Shown: one piece after another, positions 56,362 to 64,000 of the stretch
Position numbering within the stretch: the stretch's first letter is position 1
Layout of the letters: the number at the start of each line of letters is the position of its first letter
Assembly (NCBI RefSeq): GCF_000739065.1
Contig: NZ_CP009149.1
Span: 1,373,311-1,437,310 of the forward strand
Direction: 5' to 3'
Source of the DNA: Methanocaldococcus bathoardescens
Lineage (GTDB): Archaea; AGJL01; Methanococci; Methanococcales; Methanocaldococcaceae
Length of the DNA: 64,000 bases
Notes under the pieces: model-generated
What the model saw: only the letters and a program-made list of their open reading frames with translations
What the model was told of the DNA's origin: nothing
The model's database searches: none
Translations under genes and position numbers: made by a program

Positions 56362-56503
56362 ATAGTTTTTTGCAAAACTTATTAAAATTAAAAAGGCATA
56401 TTTGAAGCTCTTTAGAGCTTATTAAAATTAAAAAGGCATATTTGAAGCTCTTTAGAGCTTCAAATATGCCTTTTTAATTTTAATAAGTTTTGCAAAAAAC
56501 TAT
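56362..56503. mobile_element. Long perfect hairpin element with internal 40-bp tandem duplication
   Basis: The ends ATAGTTTTTTGCAAAA and its reverse complement mark a 142-bp element. Without one copy of the exact 40-bp tandem repeat (56381-56420 and 56421-56460) it is a 102-bp perfect palindrome: a 49-bp stem with the loop TTTA. The termini match those of the element at 18472-18583 at 14 of 17 positions. It ends 4 bp from the stop codon of the fumarylacetoacetase-like gene, and could also act as a terminator for that gene. Confidence 0.75.
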
Positions 56504-56507
56504 TTGG

Positions 56508-57134
56508 TTATTCCTCATCTTTAACATAGTTTCTTAAAATTCCAATGCCTTCTATTTCACATTCTACAACATCTCCTGCCTTTAATTCACCAACTCCTGG
56601 TGGTGTGCCAGTTGAAATAATATCTCCAGGATATAGTGTCATTATTGAAGAGACAAACTCAACCAATTCATAAACATCAAAAATCATATTTTTTGTGTTT
56701 GATTTCTGTCTTATCTCTCCATTAACCCTACATTCAATATTTAAGTTCATTGGGTCTATGTCTTTGACTATTCTTGGCCCTATTGGACAAAAGGTATCGA
56801 ATGATTTAGCCCTTGTCCATTGCCCATCTTTCTGCTGTAAATCCCTTGCTGTTACATCGTTTAAAATTGTGTAACCCATTATGTAATTGTCAGCTTCTTC
56901 TTTTTTAATATTCTTTCCTTTCTTTCCAATGACTATGGCTAATTCAACCTCATAATCTACTCTCTTAGAGATTTTTGGTTTTATAATGTAGTCTTCATTA
57001 TAGATGATGGCAGAAGTTGGTTTTAAAAATATTATTGGATATTCAGGAATTTCCATATTTAGCTCTTTTGCATGGTCTATGTAGTTTAAACCAACACAGA
57101 TAATTTTTGTTGGATTTATCTCTTTTATGTCCAA
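56508..57134 (-). CDS. Fumarylacetoacetate hydrolase family protein
   Basis: This 208-residue single-domain FAH-fold protein has KIICVGLNYIDHAKELN, FLKPTSAII, the metal ligands VDYEVELAIVIGKKG (E-x-E) and the catalytic YTILNDVTARDLQQKDGQW. The C-terminus TGTPPGVGELKAGDVVE is typical. Members hydrolyse or isomerise oxo-acids; the substrate is unknown here. GGTGATACTTTGG precedes ATG 57134. Confidence 0.85.
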   Translation of the reverse strand: MDIKEINPTKIICVGLNYIDHAKELNMEIPEYPIIFLKPTSAIIYNEDYIIKPKISKRVDYEVELAIVIGKKGKNIKKEEADNYIMGYTILNDVTARDLQQKDGQWTRAKSFDTFCPIGPRIVKDIDPMNLNIECRVNGEIRQKSNTKNMIFDVYELVEFVSSIMTLYPGDIISTGTPPGVGELKAGDVVECEIEGIGILRNYVKDEE

Positions 57135-57153
57135 AGTATCACCAGTTTATTAT

Positions 57154-58434
57154 TTATTTTTGCTGTTTTTTCTTATTTTCTAACTTAATTAGATATAAAA
57201 CTAAGATTAGAGATAAGATTAACACAACTAATATAATTGCTGTGATGTGTATTATAAGCTTTACATCTTCACTATAATCAAGTGCTTCTGGATTATAGTT
57301 TTTTATGCATTTTTGATTGTCAAATAAATATAAATCATCGTTAATTACTGCTACAACATATTTCCCATCGTCAGTTATTTTTATATCATGTATATATCCT
57401 TTTGAATATCTCCATAAGACTTTTCCATGCTCATTTAATACATAAAGCCCTTTATTTCCATACAAAAATGGAAAGTCTCCAAAATTATTAACTAAGGCAA
57501 TATATCTCCCGTCTGGTGTTATACATATTTTATCATAAAGTTTTGAAATTTCAATTTTCCATAATGGCTGTAGGTTTTTACCTAAGCAATATAAACATCC
57601 CATACTACAACCTATCAATATATTACTTTTGTTTGTTATTTTAAAAAATACAATCCAATCATCTCCAGTATGTATATGCGACTCCTTTATTAATCTTCCA
57701 TTCGGATTTAATAAATATATAGTGTTATTATAACCACACACTCCGATAACTTCACCGTTTGGATGTATAGAAACATATCCAATAGATTCATTTGTTTGAT
57801 AACTCCAAATTAGCCCTGATGTGTTGTATAGGTAGACATATCCGTCTTCATCTCCAACAACGCAGATGTTATTTTTTGCCATATCCATAGAGGTTATGTC
57901 TCCATTCGTCTCATAAATCCATGAAATCCCATTATCTCTGTCTATTAAATAAACTTTATCTTTAACTCCTACAAAAATATATTTTCCATCTTCTGAAACG
58001 AATAAATAAGGCATTCCATTTTTAATATTGTGTTTTTTAAGTATCGTCCCATTTTTATCCAAAATAAACACATACTGTTTATATATTCCTCTTCCATTAC
58101 TACAATCTACAACTGCAACAATGTAGTTTCCATTTTTTGATATTTTTACATCTTCCATTCCAAAACTATCAGTTGCAGATGTTGCAATTGTCCTATTCCA
58201 TAGTATTTTCCCTTTATTATCTATTAAATAAACTAAAATGTTCATTTTCTTTTGGTTGTTATCTAAATAACTATTTCCACCCACCACAATATAACTTCCA
58301 TTTGATGTTGTTGATATGTGATAATCAAAAAAGTTTTCTCCAAATTTTATACTCCATTCTGGATTTATTTCAGCAAAAACAACTCCTAAAGTAGATAACA
58401 TAACCAATAAAACCATAAGTCTTAAGAATTTCAT
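57154..58434 (-). CDS. Secreted, membrane-anchored PQQ/WD-like beta-propeller
   Basis: A signal peptide (LRLMVLLVMLSTLGVVFA) is followed by about seven or eight propeller repeats, seen in recurring blades such as GSYIVVGGNSYLDN, GKYIFVGVKDKVYLI and GEVIGVCGYNNTIYLL. A C-terminal transmembrane helix (IIHITAIILVVLILSLILV) ends in a basic tail. The propeller faces outside. Such proteins bind partners or polymers; no function is known. GGGGGAT precedes ATG 58434. Confidence 0.78.
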   Translation of the reverse strand: MKFLRLMVLLVMLSTLGVVFAEINPEWSIKFGENFFDYHISTTSNGSYIVVGGNSYLDNNQKKMNILVYLIDNKGKILWNRTIATSATDSFGMEDVKISKNGNYIVAVVDCSNGRGIYKQYVFILDKNGTILKKHNIKNGMPYLFVSEDGKYIFVGVKDKVYLIDRDNGISWIYETNGDITSMDMAKNNICVVGDEDGYVYLYNTSGLIWSYQTNESIGYVSIHPNGEVIGVCGYNNTIYLLNPNGRLIKESHIHTGDDWIVFFKITNKSNILIGCSMGCLYCLGKNLQPLWKIEISKLYDKICITPDGRYIALVNNFGDFPFLYGNKGLYVLNEHGKVLWRYSKGYIHDIKITDDGKYVVAVINDDLYLFDNQKCIKNYNPEALDYSEDVKLIIHITAIILVVLILSLILVLYLIKLENKKKQQK

Positions 58435-58506
58435 AATCCCCCTTTTTGATTTTAATTGATTAAAAATAGGTCAAATTAAACAATTAGTAATATAAAAATT
58501 TATCGA

Positions 58507-58968
58507 TTAGCAAATTTTCTGTTTTATTTCCTCTATTTTTACAAAATTATCTATTTTTAATCTCTCAAATAAAACAACCATCTCCTTAAAAGCATATAAA
58601 ACTCCTCTGCTAAATTCATCATCTTCATTTAAATAATCATCAACATATTCCTCAAAAATCATAAAGCAATCTCTTAAATAATAAGCTAATGATTCATCAT
58701 CAATTTCTGTTTTTGGAAATTTTGGAATTTTTTCTTCAACAGCTCCCATCAATTCTTTCTCAAAATCAATGTTAAGGTAGAGTTCTCCAACATTAAAACC
58801 AAAACTTATTGCTTCATCTCTAAAAGTATCTAAGATTATGTAATAACCAAATAAAAGCCCATTATTATATGAGTTTGGATTTTTCTTACAAATAAATTTT
58901 ATTTCAAGAGCTTTCTTTATCAGCTCTTTAAAAAAGGATTTTAATATAGATTTTAGAGGACTCTCCAT
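58507..58968 (-). CDS. Conserved hypothetical acidic helical protein (153 aa)
   Basis: This soluble, mostly helical, acidic protein (ESLAYYLRDCFMIFEEYVDD and YLNEDDEFSRGVLYAFKEM) matches no family I recognise. It starts 15 bp after the hpt stop codon and is probably co-transcribed with hpt. Confidence 0.6.
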   Translation of the reverse strand: MESPLKSILKSFFKELIKKALEIKFICKKNPNSYNNGLLFGYYIILDTFRDEAISFGFNVGELYLNIDFEKELMGAVEEKIPKFPKTEIDDESLAYYLRDCFMIFEEYVDDYLNEDDEFSRGVLYAFKEMVVLFERLKIDNFVKIEEIKQKIC

Positions 58969-58983
58969 ATTAATCCCTTAAAG

Positions 58984-59535
58984 TTATAAAATAACCACTT
59001 TTCCATCAACAACATCAATTTTAACTAAGGTTTTAATTTTATATCCTGTTTTTTCCTCAACTATCTTTTTTCCTTCACCTCTTTCAATAACACAGATGAT
59101 GTCTTTTATTTCTGCTCCAGCTCTTTTTAATGCCTCAATTACTGCTATCATTGTTCCTCCAGTAGAGATAACATCATCTATAATAACAACCTTATCTCCT
59201 TTTTCTATTCCGTTTAAATAGAGTTGTCCTTTACTATAACCGGTTGTTTGAAATACAGGAATTTCTCCTGGTAATTTGTATTCTCTCTTTCTCATAATTA
59301 CATAAGGTATATCTGTGTATAATGAAAGTGTTGTTACCAAAGGAATACCCATTGCTTCAGCGGTAACAATCTTATCAACATCTTCAAAGTTCCCTATCTT
59401 AATTATTCTCATAACCACTTCTCTCAATAATTTTGGTTCAACTACTGGAACTCCATCGCTTATTGGATGTATAAAATAATGATACTCTCCTCTTTTAACA
59501 ATTGGGCATGATTTTAATGTTTCTTCTAATAACAA
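58984..59535 (-). CDS. hpt: Hypoxanthine/adenine phosphoribosyltransferase
   Basis: This 183-residue purine-salvage enzyme transfers phosphoribose from PRPP to a purine base. The PRPP loop is [20 protein letters not shown] (about residues 118-137). [18 protein letters not shown] and [15 protein letters not shown] are typical of the archaeal Hpt/Apt group. Base preference (hypoxanthine, guanine or adenine) is not certain from sequence. GGAGGTG precedes ATG 59535. Confidence 0.87.
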   Translation of the reverse strand: MLLEETLKSCPIVKRGEYHYFIHPISDGVPVVEPKLLREVVMRIIKIGNFEDVDKIVTAEAMGIPLVTTLSLYTDIPYVIMRKREYKLPGEIPVFQTTGYSKGQLYLNGIEKGDKVVIIDDVISTGGTMIAVIEALKRAGAEIKDIICVIERGEGKKIVEEKTGYKIKTLVKIDVVDGKVVIL

Positions 59536-59573
59536 TGTTCCACCTCCAGGTTATAATTTTACTTTATACATTG

Positions 59574-60161
59574 TTACAATGTTTTATAAACACCAGGGCT
59601 TGGTTCAAATATATCCCCTGATTCTTTCAACTCTGATAAATATTTTTCTAAATCCTCTTCTGGAATTCTAACCATTCCAGCAAGTTCTTCAAATGTAATT
59701 TCACCAAACTTATCAATAAGAGCTAAAATCTTATCTTTTATGACGTCAGGATTTAAAATCTCAGCGTATATCTCTTCTTCTAAACTCTCTTCTTCAAATG
59801 GTTCAGCTCTCTCCAATAAATATTTTCTTGTCTTTTTAATCTCCAAATCTCTAAGTTTTATCCATCTTTCATCTCTCTTTCTAATAATTTCAGCCATAAT
59901 ATATTTCTCTCCATCATAAGTTCTTGGTCTTCCAATAACATCTACTATATCTCCTTCTTCAATATACACAGGCTTCTCTTCAAAGTATCTAACATTAACT
60001 CCATCTACATAAAAGGATATGATATTTCCAACGTTTATGTCTTCAACCTTTCCTAAAATTCTAACTCTTCTAACTTTTCTTCCCTCTATGATTAAGGCGT
60101 TATCAATAACTTCATTATTTAAAAACTCTTCTGGATAGATTTTGTAAGCAACATATCTCAT
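59574..60161 (-). CDS. RPA32-like OB-fold protein with C-terminal winged helix
   Basis: In 195 residues an OB fold (about 10-105; KVRRVRILGKVEDINVGNII; GDIVDVIGRPRTYDGEKYI) is followed by a linker and a winged-helix-like end (about 145-195; KILALIDKFGEITFEELAGM). This is the layout of RPA32/Rpa-associated proteins of archaea, which join single-stranded-DNA-binding complexes. ATG 60161 is chosen with CAGGTGA upstream. A degenerate second copy of its first codons lies at 60361-60384. Confidence 0.75.
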   Translation of the reverse strand: MRYVAYKIYPEEFLNNEVIDNALIIEGRKVRRVRILGKVEDINVGNIISFYVDGVNVRYFEEKPVYIEEGDIVDVIGRPRTYDGEKYIMAEIIRKRDERWIKLRDLEIKKTRKYLLERAEPFEEESLEEEIYAEILNPDVIKDKILALIDKFGEITFEELAGMVRIPEEDLEKYLSELKESGDIFEPSPGVYKTL

Positions 60162-60186
60162 TATTTTCACCTGTTTCCCAAAATCT

Positions 60187-60384
60187 TAGATTGGACATTA
60201 ATTGGGGCTGAAAGCCCCAACTTATAACCAATTATCAAAGGAAATATATTTATTAATGAACTTAGAAGCCCAAAGGGCTTCTATAAGTGCCATATTAGTT
60301 TTAAAATTTGATAATTGGTTAAATGGACGTCGGGTATCCCAATAGGGCTAAGCCCTATGGTAAGCTACATATCTCATTGTTTCA
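60187..60384. repeat. Palindrome-rich insertion flanked by a duplicated gene start
   Basis: Four inverted repeats follow one another: GGGGCTGAAAGCCCC, AGAAGCCC/GGGCTTCT, AACCAATTATCAAA (60227-60240) with TTTGATAATTGGTT (60307-60320), and ATAGGGCT/AGCCCTAT. Beyond them, 60361-60384 repeats the ribosome site and first six codons (MRYVAY) of the OB-fold gene, whose working copy is at 60144-60172. An insertion together with a short duplication explains the pattern best. Confidence 0.55.
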
Positions 60385-60392
60385 CCAAAAAA

Positions 60393-61550
60393 TTAAATTT
60401 CCTCAACACTTAAGAATAGGCATTTTAGATACTCTGTTCCTTTAGATGTAATTGGATGGTCTGGACTTTGTGAGCCATACTTTATAATTTTAGCCCATTT
60501 TTTTGCTTTTAGGCAGGCATCAATAACTAAAGCTTTAAATGCATCTGGTTCTACTGGTTGAGAGCATGAGCATGTAACCAATAACCTATCAGCTAATTTA
60601 GCTCCAAATCTGTTTAGCATGTGATATCCTCTAATAGCATCTTTCAAAGCTTTTTTTGATTGAGCAAATGCTGGGGGGTCGAGAATAACCACATCAAATC
60701 TCTCCCCATCATCTATAAACTCTTCCATAACCTTAAATGCATTCCCTTCAATAAATTCATATCTATCCTTTGGAATATTATTTAGCTCCATGTTTTCTTC
60801 TGCTAATTTTAATGCCTTTTTGGATAAATCTACTCCAATAACCTCAGCCCCTCTAATAGCACAATGGACTGAAAATCCTCCGGTGTAACAGCAGATATCT
60901 AAAACTCTATCTCCCTCTTTTATAAACTTCTCTATCTCTAACCTATTTTCTCTCTGGTCTAAAAAGAAACCAGTTTTCTGCCCATCAAATGTAACTTTAA
61001 ATTTTGCCTCTCCTTCTTTAATGATTGTTTCTGTTTTCTCTCCAGCCAATATTCCTTCTACTTCTGGTAATCCAGCTCTCTTTCTATTCCTTCCAGAACT
61101 TTTTTCATATATACTGTCAATACCTAAATCTAAAAGAGTTTCAACAATAACATCCTTCATCTTCTCAATACCGTAGTTAAATATCTGAACTGTAGCTATA
61201 TCATTATATTTATCAATAACTAAGCCATTTAACCAATCTGACTGAGTATAAACCATTCTATAAGTATCTTTAAAACCTAATTTTAGTCTATATTCATTTG
61301 CTTTAATTATCTTCTCTCTTAAGTAGTTTTCATCCAAATCTTCTTTTCTCAAAGTCATTATTCTTACTTCTCTTGGATTTTTAAAACCTCTTCCTAAAAA
61401 TTTCCCTCTCTTTGAGTAGATATCAACGACCTCTCCAATCTCAATACTGTCAAAATCTTCTTTATTTAAGATATTCTCCCTTGGAATAATTAAATTTCCT
61501 TTCTCTATAGCAGAATATCCTCCAAAATCAACATATAACTTTATTGTCAT
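60393..61550 (-). CDS. RlmI-like PUA-domain SAM-dependent RNA methyltransferase (paralogue 2)
   Basis: In 385 residues a PUA domain (about 1-80; SIEIGEVVDIYSKRGKFLGRG) is joined to an RlmI-type methyltransferase (VLDICCYTGGFSVHCAIRGA; VVILDPPAFAQSKKALKDAI; VTCSCSQPVEPDAF). The conserved PPAFAQ and TCSCS cysteine fit rRNA m5C methyltransferases. Its middle third is nearly identical, in protein and DNA, to the gene at 36729-37880. AGGTGGAT precedes ATG 61550. Confidence 0.86.
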   Translation of the reverse strand: MTIKLYVDFGGYSAIEKGNLIIPRENILNKEDFDSIEIGEVVDIYSKRGKFLGRGFKNPREVRIMTLRKEDLDENYLREKIIKANEYRLKLGFKDTYRMVYTQSDWLNGLVIDKYNDIATVQIFNYGIEKMKDVIVETLLDLGIDSIYEKSSGRNRKRAGLPEVEGILAGEKTETIIKEGEAKFKVTFDGQKTGFFLDQRENRLEIEKFIKEGDRVLDICCYTGGFSVHCAIRGAEVIGVDLSKKALKLAEENMELNNIPKDRYEFIEGNAFKVMEEFIDDGERFDVVILDPPAFAQSKKALKDAIRGYHMLNRFGAKLADRLLVTCSCSQPVEPDAFKALVIDACLKAKKWAKIIKYGSQSPDHPITSKGTEYLKCLFLSVEEI

Positions 61551-61575
61551 GGTTAATCCACCTTCCTATTCTCTT

Positions 61576-64000
61576 TTATAGTTTTTCAGTGTATTTACAT
61601 TTTGGATAGTTAGAGCAACCAACAAACTTTCCAAATTTTCCATCTCTAACAACTAAATCTCCTCCACATTTAGGGCATTTTCCTACAACCTCTTTTTTAT
61701 TTATTGATTCTGTGTATTTACACTTTGGATAATTTGAACAACCATAAAATGCTCCATAAATCCCTTTCTTTAAAATCAAATCCCCTCCACATTTTGGACA
61801 TTTTCTGTTTTCTTCTTTAACTTCAACTTGCTTTAAAGGACATTCTGGATTAATACAAACCTCTCTATCTCCAATTTTTAAAATAGGGGATTTGCATACC
61901 TCACAAACTTTGTTTGGAATTTTTATTCTACCCTTATCTGGAAGAGAATATTTTACATCACATTCAGGATAGTTAGAGCAACCAACAAACCTACCCTTTT
62001 TGTATCTTATTAAAATTAAGTCCCCTCCACACTTTGGACATTTTCCAACAATTTTTCCTTTTTTATTTGTAGCATCTAAGTTTTTGATAAGATAGATTCC
62101 AATATCTTCTTCTTTCTTTTTAAACTCTTCTAATATTTTTCTCAATCTTTTTTCTGCCTCTTCTAAAACATCATCTTTTTTAATTTTTCTAAACTGTATT
62201 TTTTCTAACTTTTCTTCTAAATCTCTTGTCATCTTTTCATCAATAATTTCTGGGCAGAATCTTTTTAATGTTTCAATTACTGAAATCCCTAAATCAGTTA
62301 CTTTTAAAGACCCATCATCAATAACATAACCTCTTTTTATTAGTTTATCTACAATCTCTGCTCTTGTTGAGTTATGAACAACAATATTATTTGCAATAAA
62401 GTTTGAATATTCTGAATTTATGATATCATAAACATATCCATTATACTTGATTTTTCTAATACTTGAGATGGTTTTTGTGATGAAATCTTTGTTAATTACT
62501 TCTTCACCAATATACTTTATAGATGATACTACCTTCATACCTTTTTTCAAATCTTTGGCTTTAACATATCTAAAATCTCCATTATCGTATATCAAAATTG
62601 GATGCTTTTCTGTAACTTCAATAAAACTGCCATCCTCAAATCTAATCCTATAGACACTCTCATCTCTTTCCAATTTTCTTCTACTGATAAATTCAAAACT
62701 ACTTTCAACTTCATCTTTATAATTAAATGAGAAACATTTTATGCCTTTGTTATTTACTGCTAATTCAATGTCTTTTTCTTTATATTTGTCATTTAGCAAC
62801 TCAAATAGTTCTTCAATTTTTATATGCTTAATTTCACTACCAATTTTAACTTTAATTAATGTATTTGAAGTTAAACATTTTGTTCCTAACCCTTTCTTTT
62901 CTAATTCTTTTATAATACTTGCAACGGTATATCTTTTTGGTGGCTGTGTTTCTTTTCTTGTTATTGTTATCTTTTCAACTTTGATTATATCGTTTTTCTT
63001 TAATGCTGGCAACTCAATCTCATCAAATTTTGGGAAGTGATATATCTCATGCCAACCTTCTTTTACAGTTCTTGAACCAGATAGCTTAAATTTCTCTCCT
63101 TTAATATCAACTTTTATATTTAGATATTCTCTCTCTGCATTATCCCAAAAAGCGGCTAAAGTTCTTCTTGCTATTAAATCATAAATTTTCTTTTCTTTCT
63201 CTGAAAGTTCTTCTTTTGGAATATCTACAATATGTATTGCAGGATGTGCAGGGTCTTCTTTCTTTCCTTCAACTGGTTTTAAATTCTCTTTTAAAATTCT
63301 CTCAGCCCATTTTCCATAAACTGGATGATTTTTTATTATATTTAGAATATCTTCCAAATACTTTCTATCTTTTGGAAGTTTTTGGCTGGATGTTCTTGGA
63401 TATGAACAGTTATGCACAACTATACCATTTGCTATAAAGTTGTGATAATTTTCAACTGTTAAATCATAAACCTCTCCTTCATATTCAAGTTCTTCAATTT
63501 TTTTGATTTTTTGAATATAAACATCCCCGTTAGCAATTCTTTTTAAATCTCTGTCTATGATATAATTAGATAACTTTCTTAATCTATCTAAACTTAGACC
63601 TTTATTTTTTGATAATTGGTTAGATAGGTCAAATTTCTTTGCAATTCCAGATTTAAACTTATTTTTCCAATCTGAAGCATAGATAATACTATAATGATGA
63701 GAATATTTTTTATTTTCTAATATATAATCAACAAATCCAGTTTTTTTAATTTTAAATGTCTTTTCTGAATTATTTATAAACATCACTACTTGCTCATTTT
63801 CTTTTAATTTTTCAGCTGGTATAAATATTAGCTCATCCCTATAAACTAAAATTGGATGCTCCTTTGTAGTAATAAGTTTGGTTCCATCATTTAAAGTAAT
63901 TTTTATCAGTTTTTCTTTTATAGTTCTTTTTAAAAGTTTATATTTTGATTTCGTTAATTTTAAGTCTTTATTTAGACATAAAATCTCTCCCTCATCATCT
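61576..64000 (-). CDS. topA: DNA topoisomerase I (type IA), partial, with two inteins
   Basis: The frame stays open to the window edge, so the N-terminal half lies outside; the apparent GTG start at 63786 is inside an intein. Extein parts are SYPRTSSQ (active-site Tyr) after the first intein, KPVEGKKEDPAHPAIH, GLGTK joined to STRAEIVDKLIKRGY across the second intein, and four C-terminal zinc ribbons (for example CPKCGGDLILIRYKKGRFVG). The protein relaxes negative supercoils by single-strand passage. After splicing, the part encoded here would be about 440 residues. Confidence 0.93.
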   Translation of the reverse strand, partial: DDEGEILCLNKDLKLTKSKYKLLKRTIKEKLIKITLNDGTKLITTKEHPILVYRDELIFIPAEKLKENEQVVMFINNSEKTFKIKKTGFVDYILENKKYSHHYSIIYASDWKNKFKSGIAKKFDLSNQLSKNKGLSLDRLRKLSNYIIDRDLKRIANGDVYIQKIKKIEELEYEGEVYDLTVENYHNFIANGIVVHNCSYPRTSSQKLPKDRKYLEDILNIIKNHPVYGKWAERILKENLKPVEGKKEDPAHPAIHIVDIPKEELSEKEKKIYDLIARRTLAAFWDNAEREYLNIKVDIKGEKFKLSGSRTVKEGWHEIYHFPKFDEIELPALKKNDIIKVEKITITRKETQPPKRYTVASIIKELEKKGLGTKCLTSNTLIKVKIGSEIKHIKIEELFELLNDKYKEKDIELAVNNKGIKCFSFNYKDEVESSFEFISRRKLERDESVYRIRFEDGSFIEVTEKHPILIYDNGDFRYVKAKDLKKGMKVVSSIKYIGEEVINKDFITKTISSIRKIKYNGYVYDIINSEYSNFIANNIVVHNSTRAEIVDKLIKRGYVIDDGSLKVTDLGISVIETLKRFCPEIIDEKMTRDLEEKLEKIQFRKIKKDDVLEEAEKRLRKILEEFKKKEEDIGIYLIKNLDATNKKGKIVGKCPKCGGDLILIRYKKGRFVGCSNYPECDVKYSLPDKGRIKIPNKVCEVCKSPILKIGDREVCINPECPLKQVEVKEENRKCPKCGGDLILKKGIYGAFYGCSNYPKCKYTESINKKEVVGKCPKCGGDLVVRDGKFGKFVGCSNYPKCKYTEKL
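62371..62877 (-). other. Mini-intein 2 in topA
   Basis: The 169-residue insertion begins CLTSNTLIKV (block A, Cys 1), holds VTEKHPILIYD (block B) and ends YSNFIANNIVVHN (blocks F and G, His-Asn). The next extein residue is Ser. No LAGLIDADG endonuclease is present. It splits the conserved GLGT(K)-STRA segment of type IA topoisomerases. Confidence 0.92.
63409..64000 (-). other. Intein 1 in topA (3' part; begins outside the window)
   Basis: At least 197 residues are present. TTKEHPILVYRD (block B) is near the edge and YHNFIANGIVVHN (blocks F/G) is at the end, followed by Cys as the first extein residue. It is inserted one residue before the SYPRT active-site motif. The visible part has no LAGLIDADG motif, so it is probably not mobile by itself. 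Block A lies beyond 64000. Confidence 0.9.

Noticed and set aside
63784-63786. GTG as the start of topA
   Set aside because: The frame is open upstream to the window edge and encodes intein block B, so this is an internal codon.

Overview
The window is about 70% A+T, densely packed, and carries archaeal genes throughout: a TATA-binding protein, a histone, NMD3, RNA polymerase subunits L, E' and Spt4, ribosomal proteins P0/L10, S24e and S27ae, and SepRS. It also carries methanogen genes for formylmethanofuran dehydrogenase and homocitrate synthase. Starts are preceded by GGTGAT-type Shine-Dalgarno sites. Gene content, gene order blocks and protein sequences point to a hyperthermophilic Methanocaldococcus close to M. 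jannaschii. This assignment rests on recognition, not on a search.

Layout. 1-313: a small palindromic element and a box C/D sRNA. 314-6526 (minus strand): moeA and a molybdenum/tungsten formylmethanofuran dehydrogenase operon (fmdE-fwdA-fmdCD-fmdB). Its catalytic subunit is read through an in-frame UGA as selenocysteine, with a SECIS hairpin in the 3' UTR. 6527-6993: regulatory region and a broken Fe-S protein. 6994-11897 (plus): a DUF364 protein, aroA, aksA (coenzyme B synthesis) and two less-known proteins. 11903-16515 (minus): hisH, tbp, the L1/P0/L12 ribosomal genes, rpoL and a DUF2067 protein. 16595-24024: tyrS, cbiT, a site-2-protease homologue, a translation/transcription cluster (S27ae, S24e, dephospho-CoA kinase, Spt4, RpoE'), then an odd trio made of a substrate-binding lipoprotein, an Fe-S membrane protein and a DUF318 permease.

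24275-36732 (plus): tRNA-Arg and tRNA-Glu, nreA, a roadblock/V4R protein, smc, an McrBC restriction pair inserted between smc and queE, a PyrE-like regulator, a tailed histone and purQ. 36729-39904 (minus): an RNA methyltransferase, NMD3 and a SAM hydrolase. 40075-52857: a surface-glycan island with two giant membrane proteins, GT9, GT2, GT4 and DPM-like glycosyltransferases, ManC and a flippase. 53280-64000 (minus): sepS and neighbours, a long perfect hairpin element, a fumarylacetoacetase-family protein, a membrane beta-propeller, hpt, an RPA-like OB protein, a second RNA methyltransferase, and topA, which is interrupted by two inteins and runs off the window edge.

The most striking new observation is a 17-nt perfect complementarity on the fmdB mRNA. 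One arm lies between the stop codon and the SECIS element. The other lies 29 nt downstream of the selenocysteine UGA. Pairing would bring the distant SECIS next to the codon it recodes. Other leads are a family of three short inverted-repeat elements with related termini, a shared palindrome near molybdenum/tungsten genes, a transport-like trio without an ATPase, and a gene-conversion tract between two methyltransferase paralogues.
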